Below are positions 45,060 to 56,606 of a DNA stretch of 64,000 nt, one piece after another (position 1 is the stretch's first letter; each line of letters begins with the position of its first letter). The notes under the pieces are model-generated. The model did no database searches. It was not told where the DNA came from and saw only the letters and a program-made list of their open reading frames with translations. The translations under genes were made by a program, and so were the position numbers. The stretch is from Pegea sp. RAD2-039. Taxonomy: Eukaryota; Chordata; Thaliacea; Salpida; Salpidae. The DNA is taken from positions 1 through 64,000 of the forward strand of contig JAQGEQ010000203.1 in NCBI GenBank assembly GCA_034620365.1, in the 5' to 3' direction.

Positions 45060-47097
45060 CGACTAGGTAATGTAATAAAGATCAGTTAGTTAGGAGAAAG
45101 TAACCGTGGTACGATTAGTTTGTTGCGCAAAAAATTAGAAAAATGATTAAAATTTTCATAAGGGTACGATAAGTTGTTTGCACTCGAAAATATAAGCTTT
45201 TTCTGGAGGTGGTTCAGGATGTGGTTCAGAAGATGGTTTAGAAGATGGTTAACTACAAAACCGGTCAAAAAATATTTAAGCTGAAGAAATATTGTTAAAA
45301 CATTTTCAATACATTGTGGAAAAGAAGATTTCATTTAAAATTTTATTTTTTATTTTTTATATTCTTACATTTCTAAATTATAGTAATTCTTGTGTATATG
45401 AGATTATATACATAAGAACATTTTTATTTATAATATTTATTTCTATAACATAGATAATATTGTACTTCTCTTTTAATAATTTCTATCTTATTGTTTTTAT
45501 ACCAGTGTAAAATTAGGTTTAAATAAAATTTGCGGTTTTTAACCTATCTTTACATATTCAATATCTTAATAAAATCATTTCTATTCATGGTCTGTATATC
45601 AGCTACCATTCTTTTATTTTTTGCTATTTGTAGGCCAGTGTTTTAAATATGCTTTTAGACCTTTTAAAGATTTTTTGTTTTGTTTAATTATCTACTTATT
45701 CGTTGAATATTTTTGTTTTTACTTCTGTTAAAAAGCTCAAAGTCATACTTTGTTTAGAGGTTATTGAGGCTCACAACTTTTTAGTTATTTTTATTCCTAC
45801 TTTTATGTTTATTTTTTTCTACGTTTTTTCATTTAATAAGGATAACAAATAATGATATTTGCATAAAATAAATCGAATAAACAAACAACTAAACAAATAT
45901 TTATTATTGAAATCTCTAGAAACTTCCATGAGAACGTTGACAATATTGTGGAAAATGTTGAAATATTTATTAGTTGTTTAGTAATTTTAGTTTTATACTT
46001 GAAATTAAAAAGAGATTTTTTGACTTCTATAAATACTTAAATCAAAACTAATTTGAGTTCTTCAGATAAGCTTTTTAAATATATGTACTAGATGGAACTA
46101 AGTTTATTATTTGTTCTGAAGATCCTGAATTATAAATTGGTATTAAAAAATTACAGAAACTGTTTAAAATGAATGCTAAATTGAACTGTAATTTCTTATA
46201 TAAAGCAATAGATGTAACAAGTGACATTTTAATTGAATTAATGTAAATTATAATTTCCTTATACATAGCAATAGTGACATTTTAGTAGTCAAATTGAACA
46301 GTGAACATTTACATAGAATATATAAAGCAATAGATGTAACACGCGAAATTTAAGTAGTTTCTATACAATATTACAGTGAATAATTATATAGAAAGCCAAC
46401 AATATTTTCACAATGTTCAAATTTTAAAACCACATTTTATATTAAAGCATTTCAACTTCTGCTTAGACAGTACAAGTGATTTCAAACGTGCTGAAAAATT
46501 ATCCCAGAATTCAGCACATAAAATCTGAATTTTCAATTTGCTCTCATTTACCAGCTCCATATTCCTTAAACTTTTATTTCATCAAATTTCACAATCTTGA
46601 ATTTCACACGAAAAATATCTCTGTTCAGAGACTCAATTCTTTATTATCTTCAAATGAAACCAAATGCTATCCTGATTTTTTAGTTTAGTTAGAATTCTTA
46701 GTGATTATTCTTAAACTGATTCAGTTTAACTGCTACAAAAGATAAAAATTCTTTCTTTTAATTTTTTCTTCATTCTTTTTTATCTTGCTATAAATAAATG
46801 GCTTTTAGAAAGAATGTTTCATACTTAATAATACAAACTAATTTATTTGTATCTTAACTACAATTAATCTACTAAATATATTCAGTAACTATTCTGCAGA
46901 CTACTAACAAGTGGGAAACTTTACAAACATTACAAGAAATGATTACAAATACTTTGCAGTTATGTTTTTATCAATTAATTTAATTTTTTATAATGTTCAC
47001 TACAATTTTACTTTTGTTGAATCTGAATTTTAGAGCAATTTTTTATTAAGAAAATAATTGTTTGTGGTAATCTGAATTTAGTTCTTACTAAATAATA
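45060..47097. other. AT-rich interval without supported genes
   Basis: Contains several chance frames, including one with NHLLNHLLNHILNHL produced on the minus strand by a short repeat of AGATGGTT/GGTGGTTCAG words at 45,205-45,250, and a frame at 46,476-46,688 of 70 codons that is altered in the second copy. Repeated AAGCAATAGATGTAACA words occur at 46,203-46,340. None is supported as a gene. Confidence 0.5.
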
Positions 47098-48131
47098 GGA
47101 CTTTTATAATTCCAATGCTGACATTAAGAAAGAGTATAAGTTGGATTTAGTTAATAAATGTCACGTGACTATATTGTGTCCGAGAGACTTTTTTTAATTG
47201 CAAATTTATTACATCGAAGTGAACCAACAAATTAAAATTTAACGAAGGACTTTTTCTAAACAAATATAAGAAGATGACGCCAATGACGTCGGTTGTGACG
47301 TCATCATCGTCCTTTGATACTTTGACGTCGTCGAAAATTCACCAAAACAATTTTTCGGTGCATAGTAGCGATAATATTGGGAATAATGTCTGATAAGGTA
47401 CTTCATACAACTAATCTTCATTTCCACATCCCCAATACAGCTAAGATGCAAAAGAAATATATAATGAGATTTATAGATAGAGAAAATATTTAATCAGCAA
47501 CTGCAATTATAGATAAGTTACTATAAAATTTATTTAAAAGCAATCAAACAGCTACAGAATTAAGTAGAATATTTACTGACCTGTTTAAATGGCAATCAGC
47601 TTTACACTTACTGCACATTTAGGTAAGTTTCTATTACTTTTTTATTTGTGAACCGTCACATCGAGCGGTTTCAAAAATTTTCTAGCGACTATTTAGTTTC
47701 TATAGATAAATGGTTGTTCTTTTTACAATATTAATTAACTATTTCAAGTTTAGCCTTTGTGGGCTCAAAAGATATACAAAACGATTATGCTTTTAATGAC
47801 TATTTAAAAGTATAAGTCTAATTTATAGACGAAAGTCCAAAAAATATTTCAAATATTGCTATTTACTTTGTTATTTGAGAAATAAATGCAGAATGGAATA
47901 TATTAGAAAACACTTAAAAATAATTTAAATTCTTACTAAACGTGATGGCGAAAATCATTTTCTCATTACTATCATTCTTTTAAACTTTTGTTATCTTCTT
48001 TTAAATCATATTTTGATATAAATCATCACATTTAAAACATCAAATTCACTTTTTATTTTATGCATAAAAATATTCTACTTCAACTCGTATCTGTTAGGTA
48101 CCTGAGAAAAAAAATCTAAAAAGTTAAATTC
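47098..48131 (+). repeat. 1.03-kb monomer 1 (copy 1)
   Basis: Begins GGACTTTTATAATTCCAA and restarts at 48,132. It includes TGTCACGTGACTA (E-box palindrome), a cluster of TGACGTCA/TGACGTCG sites around 47,277-47,330, and GAACCGTCACATCGAGCGGTTC, whose ends form an inverted repeat. The minus-strand frame 47,239-47,451 (MHLSCIGDVEMKISCMKY-) is open for 70 codons across the CRE cluster. Confidence 0.92.
47270..47332. promoter_or_regulatory. Cluster of CRE-like TGACGTCA palindromes
   Basis: ATGACGTCGG, TGTGACGTCATC and TTTGACGTCGTC occur within about 60 bases. TGACGTCA is the consensus for CREB/ATF-type bZIP factors (known); whether it acts here is inference. The cluster is repeated in every 1.03-kb monomer, with mutated forms (GACGACGG) in copy 2. 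Confidence 0.35.
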
Positions 48132-49166
48132 GGACTTTTATAATTCCAATGCTGACATTAAGAAAGAGTATAAGTTGGATTTAGTTAATAAATGTCACGT
48201 GACTATATTGTGTCCGAGAGACTTTTTTTAATTGCAAATTTATTACATCGAAGTGAACCAACAAATTAAAATTTAACGAAGGACTTTTTCTAAACAAATA
48301 TAAGAAGATGACGCCAATGACGTCGGTTGTGACGTCATCATCGTCCTTTGATACTTTGACGTCGTCGAAAATTCACCAAAACAATTTTTCGGTGCATAGT
48401 AGCGATAATATTGGGAATAATGTCTGATAAGGTACTTCATACAACTAATCTTCATTTCCACATCCCCAATACAGCTAAGATGCAAAAGAAATATATAATG
48501 AGATTTATAGATAGAGAAAATATTTAATCAGCAACTGCAATTATAGATAAGTTACTATAAAATTTATTTAAAAGCAATCAAACAGCTACAGAATTAAGTA
48601 GAATATTTACTGACCTGTTTAAATGGCAATCAGCTTTACACTTACTGCACATTTAGGTAAGTTTCTATTACTTTTTTATTTGTGAACCGTCACATCGAGC
48701 GGTTTCAAAAATTTTCGTAGCGACTATTTAGTCTCTATAGATAAATGGTTGTTCTTTTTACAATATTAATTAACTATTTCAAGTTTAGCCTTTGTGGGCT
48801 CAAAAGATATACAAAACGATTATGCTTTTAATGACTATTTAAAAGTATAAGTCTAATTTATAGACGAAAGTCCAAAAAATATTTCAAATATTGCTATTTA
48901 CTTTGTTATTTGAGAAATAAATGCAGAATGGAATATATTAGAAAAAACTTAAAAATAATTTAAATTCTTACTAAACGTGATGGCGAAAATCATTTTCTCA
49001 TTACTATCATTCTTTTAAACTTTTGTTATCTTCTTTTAAATCATGTTTTGATATAAATCATCTTATTTAAAACATCAAATTCACTTTTTATTTTATGCAT
49101 AAAAATATTCTACTTCAACTCGTATCTGTTAGGTACCTGAGAAATAAAATCTAAAAAGTTAAATTC
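48132..49166 (+). repeat. 1.03-kb monomer 2 (copy 1)
   Basis: Nearly identical to monomer 1 by eye, including the same minus-strand 70-codon frame at 48,273-48,485. Differences are isolated single bases. Confidence 0.92.
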
Positions 49167-49398
49167 GGACTTTTATAATTCCAACGCTGACATTAAGAAA
49201 GAGTATAAGTTGGATTTAGTTAATAAATGTCACGTGACTATATTGTGTCCGAGAGACTTTTTTTAATTGCAAATTTATTACATCGAAGTGAACCAACAAA
49301 TTAAAATTTAACGAAGGACTTTTTCTAAACAAATATAAGAAGATGACGCCAATGACGTCGGTTGTGACGTCATCATCGTTCTTTGATACTTTGACGTC
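49167..49398 (+). repeat. 1.03-kb monomer 3, truncated (copy 1)
   Basis: Matches only the first 232 bases of the monomer, breaking within the last TGACGTC; from there the sequence is LINE-derived. Confidence 0.9.
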
Positions 49399-50119
49399 AC
49401 CAGCTTGTTTATAAAATGTTTATGGAAAACATTATAAAAAGTTAGCCTAATGCGAGATCTCAAATACCTCTCAAAAGAACCCAATAAATAAAAACACATT
49501 TGCCCATATATTTAAGGAATTTATAACATCTGAAAAACCTCCTATACAAATAAACTAAAACAGACCCTTCCATCAAATCTCTGTACAAAGATCATTGTAT
49601 AGTTTACAAGAAATGTATTTCTAATTTCTATTTAGGAATTAAAGGTAAAGTCTTATCTTCACCTATCTGGAAAACGTGTTTTGGTTTCATAAGTCACAAA
49701 CTTAAGGCGAGATCTCAGTTACCTCCCTTACTTGATAACAGCGACCAGCTTGTGATGGTACAAGAAAATAAAGCTGAGTTGCTAATTAATCAATTTAATA
49801 GCGTTTTTATAACCGATGATGGTAATACTCCTTCTCTCTCCTACTCCGACATTCTTACAAATGTCTCCAAGGTGGTAGAGCTAGACATAACGTTTGATAT
49901 GGTATCTAAGGCTATTTCCTTCTTAAAATCATCAGTTTCCAACACCCCAGATCAGATTCCAGCTTTGTTTTTAATAAAAACTATTTCTTGTTTATCATTA
50001 CCTCTATCGCTACTCTTTAACATGACTCTTAGGCGAGGAAGAGTTCCTTAAATTTGAAAGAGCTATTATTACTTCAATTCAATAAAAAGGTCCCAGAAAC
50101 ATCGCACTTAACTACAGAA
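49399..50119 (+). mobile_element. LINE endonuclease-RT linker fragment, copy 1
   Basis: One frame reads from about 49,610 (GKVLSSPIWKTCFGFISHKL) through KAELLINQFNSVFITDDGN and SVSNTPDQIPALFLIK to MTLRRGRVP. This is the region just upstream of the reverse-transcriptase domain in CR1/Jockey-type LINEs (usual form: Lxxx F xSVF...GPDGIPxxxLK). It then meets TAA and frame changes and ends in the NYR motif at about 50,119, where unrelated sequence begins. The endonuclease domain is not recognisable. Confidence 0.82.
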
Positions 50120-50335
50120 AAGTAAAGTTTGTAGTGAGCTTGTTAATTGTCACTTTTAAGAAACACTCGACCATCAAGCATAAACTTATTTGTTAATTAA
50201 TTCATTTCTTTATTTAGTTTTGTTGTTGACTTTACAGGAACTTAAACCAAATAAGCTTGTGTTGATAAAAACTCTTATCAAGATACTAGGAGTTTACAAA
50301 TACAAATGTTAGAATAAATTATGCGAGTTTTAAAG
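50120..50335 (+). repeat. Segment of the 3.64-kb unit fused to the LINE piece, copy 1
   Basis: GTGAGCTTGTTAATTGTCAC, TTAAGAAAC, CTCGACCATCAAGCA and the CTTGTGTTGATAAAAACTC stretch match about 25,935-26,125 (and 17,585-17,790) in order and orientation. The divergence resembles that of the old inner unit at 17.6 kb rather than the young units. Confidence 0.75.
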
Positions 50336-51750
50336 CAATATCTAATAGATGATACTGAAGTTAAAACTGCTAATCTAGTATTAAAATTCTAAAATTAGGA
50401 TAGACACTTCTAACAGAAAACTGATTTTGTTGGTATCTTCAACTATCAAGTATTCAACTATTCAACTGGTATTTTATAGATAATAGTTAGTTTTTAGATT
50501 ATAATAAATTCCAACTTAAAGCTGCAAAAGCGCTAAGAAAGTTTATTAGGATTTCAAAAGTGTTTAATTTGATGTATATGTTGTTAAATACTAAATTTAG
50601 TGCGAATAATTATCAGAAAGTCCATTTAATTTTTAGAATTTTTTGAAAATATTGAACAACTCAGATATGGATAATAACAGTAATAAGTTTATAATAATTC
50701 AACTAAAAATATGTTTTAACCTTTAATAGATTTAATACAAAACTAAATATTTTTTCAATAAGTCAAACCAAAATAATACACTTTGCTTAACATTCTAAAT
50801 GCCACATTCTAACTAAAAATTCTCTAATTTAATTAGAAACAAACTGATTTTCATGTTATTAGTTTACATTTCTGTTGTTAACACATGATATCGTGTTTCA
50901 AGTAACTGGTTGCTTACCCCTTTGCAAAAATCTCTAAAGCAAAAGACTTGATTTAATATTTTTGATTTTTCAATTTGATAGTTTAGAAATCTACAGTAAC
51001 TATGCACTGAGTCCAGTTTAAACATTTCTATTATAAATAAAACATGTTTAGATATAAAGTATAAATGTTGTATCAGACATTGTCATCTCAGAATCATTCG
51101 CGTTGTTCAAGTAGAAGTTGAACCGTTATAATATTACCAACAATTGTCATTTCTAAACTGGGATCTTTTTTCTTTCTTTTTATATTATTAACATTCTTTG
51201 TAATTTTTCACTGTTATATTTTTTGAGGACTACTGAAATGCCATGTGTTACATCTCTCAGTATATATATATATTTTGTCATTCAAAATATTCAAAGTTTG
51301 ATAAAGATAAATATTTTAGTAAACTTTTTGTCACTTTATCTATTTAGTTGTGACTTTATCATCAAGTTTGAACTTTTAATAAAAATCTAAGGTCAACTTT
51401 TTAATAGTTTATAAAGTAAATAGCATTTTTTTAATCTTCTTGAAATTTAAAATGGTTTTAAATCAATAAATCTTGAAAGCAAATTAAAACAACAACAGAA
51501 TTATTTGATTTTTATCAACCAATAAGCATTTTAATTTACAATTTATTTATCGTTTGTATCACTTCATTTTGTTTCACTACTTTATTGAAGTTAGTTCTTA
51601 TATTATCAATTATTAAATAATAACAAGTCTCGTTGGCAACATAAGGTTAGTTCTTAGTCATTACGAGTTAAACATAATTATCAATTTTACCGAGAAATAA
51701 CTTAAAATATAGTTACTTCAGAACCCTCAAACCAAGTTATTATTATTTTT
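50336..51750. other. AT-rich interval, nothing supported
   Basis: No coding frame with splice support and no RNA gene seen. A short TA dinucleotide run (TATATATATA) lies near 51,262, longer in copy 2. Confidence 0.5.
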
Positions 51751-51780
51751 ATCTAACTTTATCTAACTTTATCTAACTTA
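51751..51780 (+). repeat. ATCTAACTTT microsatellite, three units
   Basis: Three perfect 10-base units followed by a degenerate one (ATCTAACTTAGGCTAAC). Repeated at 61,148-61,177 in copy 2. Confidence 0.85.
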
Positions 51781-52307
51781 GGCTAACTCTTAAGATTATT
51801 TATTGCTTCTTAAGAGGAATTATTTGTAATTATTCGTATTTGTATTTTGAAGTACTTCTGTTTTATATATAAAAATTTTTATTTTATTTTTCAGCTTTCA
51901 TGTCTTACAAACATCTTTATAATTGATGTTACAACAAATAGTAATTTGAAACTTATACAGTATATCTAACCTAAAAAGGAGATTAAGTAAAAGTGCGTCT
52001 TCTAGCGGTTGTAATTTTATAAACTCAAATTTTATAGTTAAATATAATTTTTCTTCTAGATTTAAAAATAAATCTTTCGTTTTTCTTTGCGTTTTAGATT
52101 CTTAACTTAATTTCCTTGAGATGAACTATTAAATACCCTTTACATTAAACAGATATTTATAATTATATTGCTCTAATAAAAGTTATCTCACTAAAAGTTA
52201 GAGGTAGTTTTTCTGCAGTGATAGCCTTTAATGATATAGTTGATATGAAAGAACGAACTTTAATTATTGCTTAAATTAACTTTTTGAAAAATTAAAAAAA
52301 AACAAAT

Positions 52308-52688
52308 TCCTCTTTATCACTACCTTCATCGCTTTTCTATAACATGACTCTGAGGCGAGGAAGAGTTCCACAAATTTGGAAAAAAGCTACTATTACTCCA
52401 AATCATAAAAAGGGTCCCAGAAACACCGCACTTAACTACAGACCAGTTTCGCTGACTTCAGTTATCTGCAGAATTTAAGATCATATCATTCACAATCATA
52501 TGACCAGTCATTTGATGGAGCACCATCTAATATCTGATGTCCAACATGACTTTGTCAAACGGAGATCTTCCCTGACTCAACATCTCACTTTTCTTAATAA
52601 GTAATACTCCCTGTGACATTATATAACTCGATTTTGTTAAAGCGTTTGATTCTGTCCCACACACTAAGCTCGTTACTGTATTGAAAAC
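52308..52688 (+). mobile_element. LINE reverse-transcriptase fragment, copy 2
   Basis: Duplicate of 43,672-44,052 with a few base changes, again flanked by the 90-bp direct repeats (about 52,057 and 52,689). Same stops and frame breaks as copy 1, so it was dead before the duplication. Confidence 0.85.
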
Positions 52689-52770
52689 TAGATTCAAAAC
52701 TAAATTTTTCGTTTTTCTTTGCGTTCTATATTCTTAACTTAATTTTTTGAGATGAACTATTAAATACACT

Positions 52771-53001
52771 TTACTTGTATAGCTTTACTTTGGCCCTGAT
52801 TCTTGGATTAAAGTCCTGGATTGTACAAAAATTACCGATGTAGACTCCTGAGATGTCGAAACTGATTTTAGCCATTTTCTGATGAGTTTGGAAAATGATG
52901 GAGAGACATGAGTGAAGATTTCTTCTGAACGTGAATACTTCGAAGTTAAAGTCCTTTGCTAAAATGCCAGTTAGTTGATACTGTATGAGTCTCAATACCA
53001 T
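52771..53001 (-). CDS. Unrecognised 76-codon ORF, copy 2
   Basis: Same frame as 44,136-44,366 with one residue changed (ASISFD to AKISFD). Recent duplication explains the conservation. Confidence 0.25.
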   Translation of the reverse strand: MVLRLIQYQLTGILAKDFNFEVFTFRRNLHSCLSIIFQTHQKMAKISFDISGVYIGNFCTIQDFNPRIRAKVKLYK

Positions 53002-53409
53002 CTCTAAGTGTTTGATTGACTTTGTAATTAATCAAAGACTACAAATAAGCAAATTTAGTTTTAAAATCTCCTGAATGATTTGTTTGCAAATCAAACAAAC
53101 CTTTCAATAAAAATTTGTTCATAACGTGTCTTAATCAAGCGAACTTTTTCACTTATTTGCAATTTATTCATCTTTTCATCTCTTAATCTGAGAAAGACTG
53201 ACTTAGATAAATCGTTAGCAAGAACTAGTCAAAAATAATTTGTCTTACAAACAAATCTTGTACTTAGTTGATGAAGGTCGTGAAGACTTATCTGCTTCCT
53301 GCAGCTTAATTTGCAAAAACTACTCGAAAACTCCAATTTCAGGTATTTAACGAATTGATCTTATTTTTGATATCAGGAACTCTTATGAGTCTAAGGAGGA
53401 GCTTCTAGA

Positions 53410-53592
53410 ATGAAAGTTTTAGCCTGTTACGATGGTAGAGTCCTCATAATTCTTAATGATGTAGTTGTAGAAGCAATATGTTACGGAATTAGGAAGATGA
53501 AAACAAATGACTTTCATGAAATTTTTAAATCGTTGTATAATTACGTGTTGAAATTTAACAATTGCAAAAGTGATAGCGATGAAGACAAATAA
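53410..53592 (+). CDS. Unrecognised 60-codon acidic-tailed ORF, copy 2
   Basis: Same as 44,775-44,957 with one conservative change (K to R); the same acceptor-like site lies upstream. Confidence 0.3.
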   Translation: MKVLACYDGRVLIILNDVVVEAICYGIRKMKTNDFHEIFKSLYNYVLKFNNCKSDSDEDK

Positions 53593-53638
53593 AACAAAAA
53601 TATGAAAGTACAACATTGTGATTATTTGTGATCCAATG

Positions 53639-53678
53639 CACCACCTAAGTAAATAAAGTGGATCAGGATCAGGTGGTG
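53639..53678. repeat. Hairpin CACCACCT/AGGTGGTG, copy 2
   Basis: Unchanged duplicate of the hairpin at 45,004-45,043. Confidence 0.45.
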
Positions 53679-53699
53679 ATCACATCGGCTAAACCGACT

Positions 53700-55722
53700 A
53701 GGTAATGTAATAAAGATCAGTTAGTTAGGAGAAAGTAACCGTGGTACGATTAGTTTGTTGCGCAAAAAATTAGAAAAATGATTAAAATTTTCATAAGGGT
53801 ACGATAAGTTGTTTGCACTCGAAAATATAAGCTTTTTCTGGAGGTGGTTCAGGATGTGGTTCAGAAGATGGTTTAGAAGATGGTTAACTACAAAACCGGT
53901 CAAAAAATATTTAAGCTGAAGAAATATTGTTAAAACATTTTCAATACATTGTGGAAAAGAAGATTTCATTTAAAATTCTATTTTTTATTTTTTATATTCT
54001 TACATTTCTAAATTATAGTAATTCTTGTGTATAAGGGATTATATACATAAGAACATTTTTATTTATAATATTTATTTCTATAACATAGATAATATTCTAC
54101 TTCTATTTTAATAATTTCTATCTTATTGTTTTTATACCAGTGTAAAATTAGGTTTAAATAAAATTTGCGGTTTTTAACCTATCTTTACATATTCAATATC
54201 TTAATAAAATCATTTCTATTCATGGTCTGTATATCAGCTACCATTCTTTTATTTTTTGCTATTTGTAGGCCAGTGTTTTAAATATGCTTTTAGACCTTTT
54301 AACGATTTTTTGTTTTGTTTAATTATCTACTTATTCGTTGAATATTTTTGTTTTTACTTCTGTTAAAAAGCTCAAAGTCATACTTTGTTTAGAGGTTATT
54401 GAGGCTCACAACTTTTTAGTTGTTTTTATTCCTACTTTTATGTTTATTTTTTTCTACGTTTTTTCATTTAATAAGGGTAATAAATAATGATATTTGCATA
54501 AAATAAATCGAATAAACAAACAACTAAACAAATATTTATTATTGAAATCTCTAGAAACTTCCATGAGAACGTTGACAATATTGTGGAAAATGTTGAAATA
54601 TTTATTAGTTGTTTAGTAATTTTAGTTTTATACTTGAAATTAAAAAGAGATTTTTTGACTTCTATAAATACTTAAATCAAAACTAATTTGAGTTCTTCAG
54701 ATAAGCTTTTTAAATATATGTACTAGATGGAACTAAGTTTATTATTTGTTCTGAAGATCCTGAATTATAAATTGGTATTAAAAAATTACAGAAACTGTTT
54801 AAAATGAATGCTAAATTGAACTGTAATTTCTTATATAAAGCAATAGATGTAACAAGTGACATTTTAATTGAATTAATGTAAATTATAATTTCCTTATACA
54901 TAGCAATAGTGACATTTTAGTAGTCAAATTGAACAGTGAACATTTACATAGAATATATAAAGCAATAGATGTAACACGCGAAATTTAAGTAGTTTCTATA
55001 CAATATTACAGTGAATAATTATATAGAAAGCCAACAATATTTTCACAATGTTCAAATTTAAAAACCACATTTTATATTAAAGCATTTCAACTTCTGCTTA
55101 GACAGTACAAGTGATTTCAAACGTGCTGAAAAATTATCCCAGAATTCAGCACATTAAATCTGAATTTTCAATTTGCTCTCATTAACCAGCTCCATATTCC
55201 TTAAACTTTTATTTCATCAAATTTCACAATCTTGAATTTCACACGAAAAATATCTCTGTTCAGAGAATCAATTCTTTATTATCTTCAAATGAAACCAAAT
55301 GCTATCCTGATTTTTTAGTTTAGTTAGAATTCTTAGTGATTATTCTTAAACTGATTCAGTTTAACTGCTAAAAAAGATATAAATTCTTTCTTTTAATTTT
55401 TTCTTCATGCTTTTTCATCTTGCTATAAATAAATGGCTTTTAGAAAGAATGTTTTATACTTAATAATACAAACTAATTTATTTGTATCTTAACTACAATT
55501 AATCTACTAAATATATTCAGTAACTATTCTGCAGACTACTAACAAGTGGGAAACTTTATAAACATTACAAGAAATGATTACAAATACTTTGCAGTTAAGT
55601 TTTTATCAATTAATTTAGTTTGTTATAATGTTCACTACAATTTTACTTTTGTTGAATCTGAATTTTAGAGCAATTTTTTATTAAGAAAATAATTGTTTGT
55701 GGTAATCTGAATTTAGTTCTTA
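53700..55722. other. AT-rich interval, copy 2
   Basis: Equivalent of 45,060-47,090 with single-base differences; no supported gene. Confidence 0.5.
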
Positions 55723-56571
55723 GATTTAATTTGATATAAGTTTGCAAGAAAATGGGACTTTTAAGGAATCAATAAATAAAGTTTCAGTTTTTAAGTGTTA
55801 GCAGATATTTAATCAACTCTAGTAGTTTTTATTGTATATTTTAAATGAATCAAAGAACTAACCTAAAATAACATGTAACTTAGTTGTAACATCTAATACA
55901 AAATTTTAGTGCCTCAAAGCAGCTTATACTGCTCCACAACCAGCTTTATTATTATACCAGCAGTCTTTCTTTCCTAGAGTCACCTTCACTATCAATAACA
56001 ACCAATTCTAAATTTTAAACAACTAAGATTCTATATGAATTTTCAACAACTACCAATTACTGTTCAAGAAACAATTCTATTGTAGAGCAACCACCTTAAC
56101 TGTCAAATAATCAGCTATACTATCAAACAACAACTTTTAGAGGCCAACAACCAAAAGACCCACAACTACGTATACTATCCTACAACCACCCTTGCATGAC
56201 CTTTTCATAAAAATCTTTATCTTTGGAAAAAGAATTTAAATTTGGAAGAATCAGAATTAGTTTGTGAATTTCACTGATTAGATGATGACGCGATTGAATA
56301 ATTGACAGATCACTTGCTTGTTGTCTTGCTGTTACTCTCAATCAAATATTCCTTCAAAATTCTCTACTATCTTATTGACAAATGTTTGTGACGTCATAAT
56401 TAGCATGAATTGAGTATCAATCTGACAGGAAGACCATTCCCTACACTCCCAACGAAGTGAAACGCATTAACGACAAACATTATCATCGACGTCATCAACT
56501 CGACCTTCGTCTGCGCGTCAAGAACGTTATTTATCACGTGATCAAAGTAAAGATGCTGAAAGTTTGTCAAA
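55723..56571 (+). other. Block present only in duplication copy 2
   Basis: Copy 1 goes straight from TTTAGTTCTTA into monomer 1; copy 2 instead has 849 bases before joining the monomer sequence at the TTTTTTTAATTGC word. The block has a CAAC-rich middle part (about 55,930-56,180) and a GC-richer right end. It may be the original left flank of the monomer array, removed from copy 1 by monomer recombination. Confidence 0.7.
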
Positions 56572-56606
56572 GTTTTTTTAATTGCAAATGTATTACATCA
56601 AAGTGA
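56409..56606 (+). CDS. Coding-like fragment, GC-rich, Arg/Lys/His-rich
   Basis: 65 codons open with no ATG at the start, reading DRKTIPYTPNEVKRINDKHY and further basic residues. Third positions are often C or G, unlike anything nearby, so this may be an exon of an old gene. The frame runs past the block edge into the 1.03-kb monomer before TGA. No family recognised. The matching place in the monomer (about 47,113-47,190) also reads ADIKKEYKLDLVNKCHVTIL, with a weak resemblance (LDL...HV.), so the two may be homologous. Confidence 0.3.
   Translation: MEYQSDRKTIPYTPNEVKRINDKHYHRRHQLDLRLRVKNVIYHVIKVKMLKVCQSFFNCKCITSK

Larger units (their letters stand above)
43263..51898 (+). repeat. 8.6-kb tandem duplication, copy 1
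   Basis: Begins at CATGTCTTACAAACATC and ends at TTTTTCAGCTTT, where the second copy begins with the same CATGTCTTAC words (offset 8,636). The two copies differ by scattered single bases and one large replacement (see 55,723-56,571), so the duplication is recent. Contents in order: LINE reverse-transcriptase piece, two small ORFs, 1.03-kb monomers, LINE linker piece, a unit-like segment and AT-rich sequence. Confidence 0.95.

Noticed and set aside
45086-45334. Minus-strand frame with NHLLNHLLNHILNHL
   Set aside because: The periodicity is produced by a short DNA repeat (GGTTCAGGATGTGGTTCAG-like words); no other gene signal.
46476-46688. 70-codon plus-strand frame in duplication copy 1
   Set aside because: The equivalent place in copy 2 carries changes that alter the frame, and there is no splice or family support.
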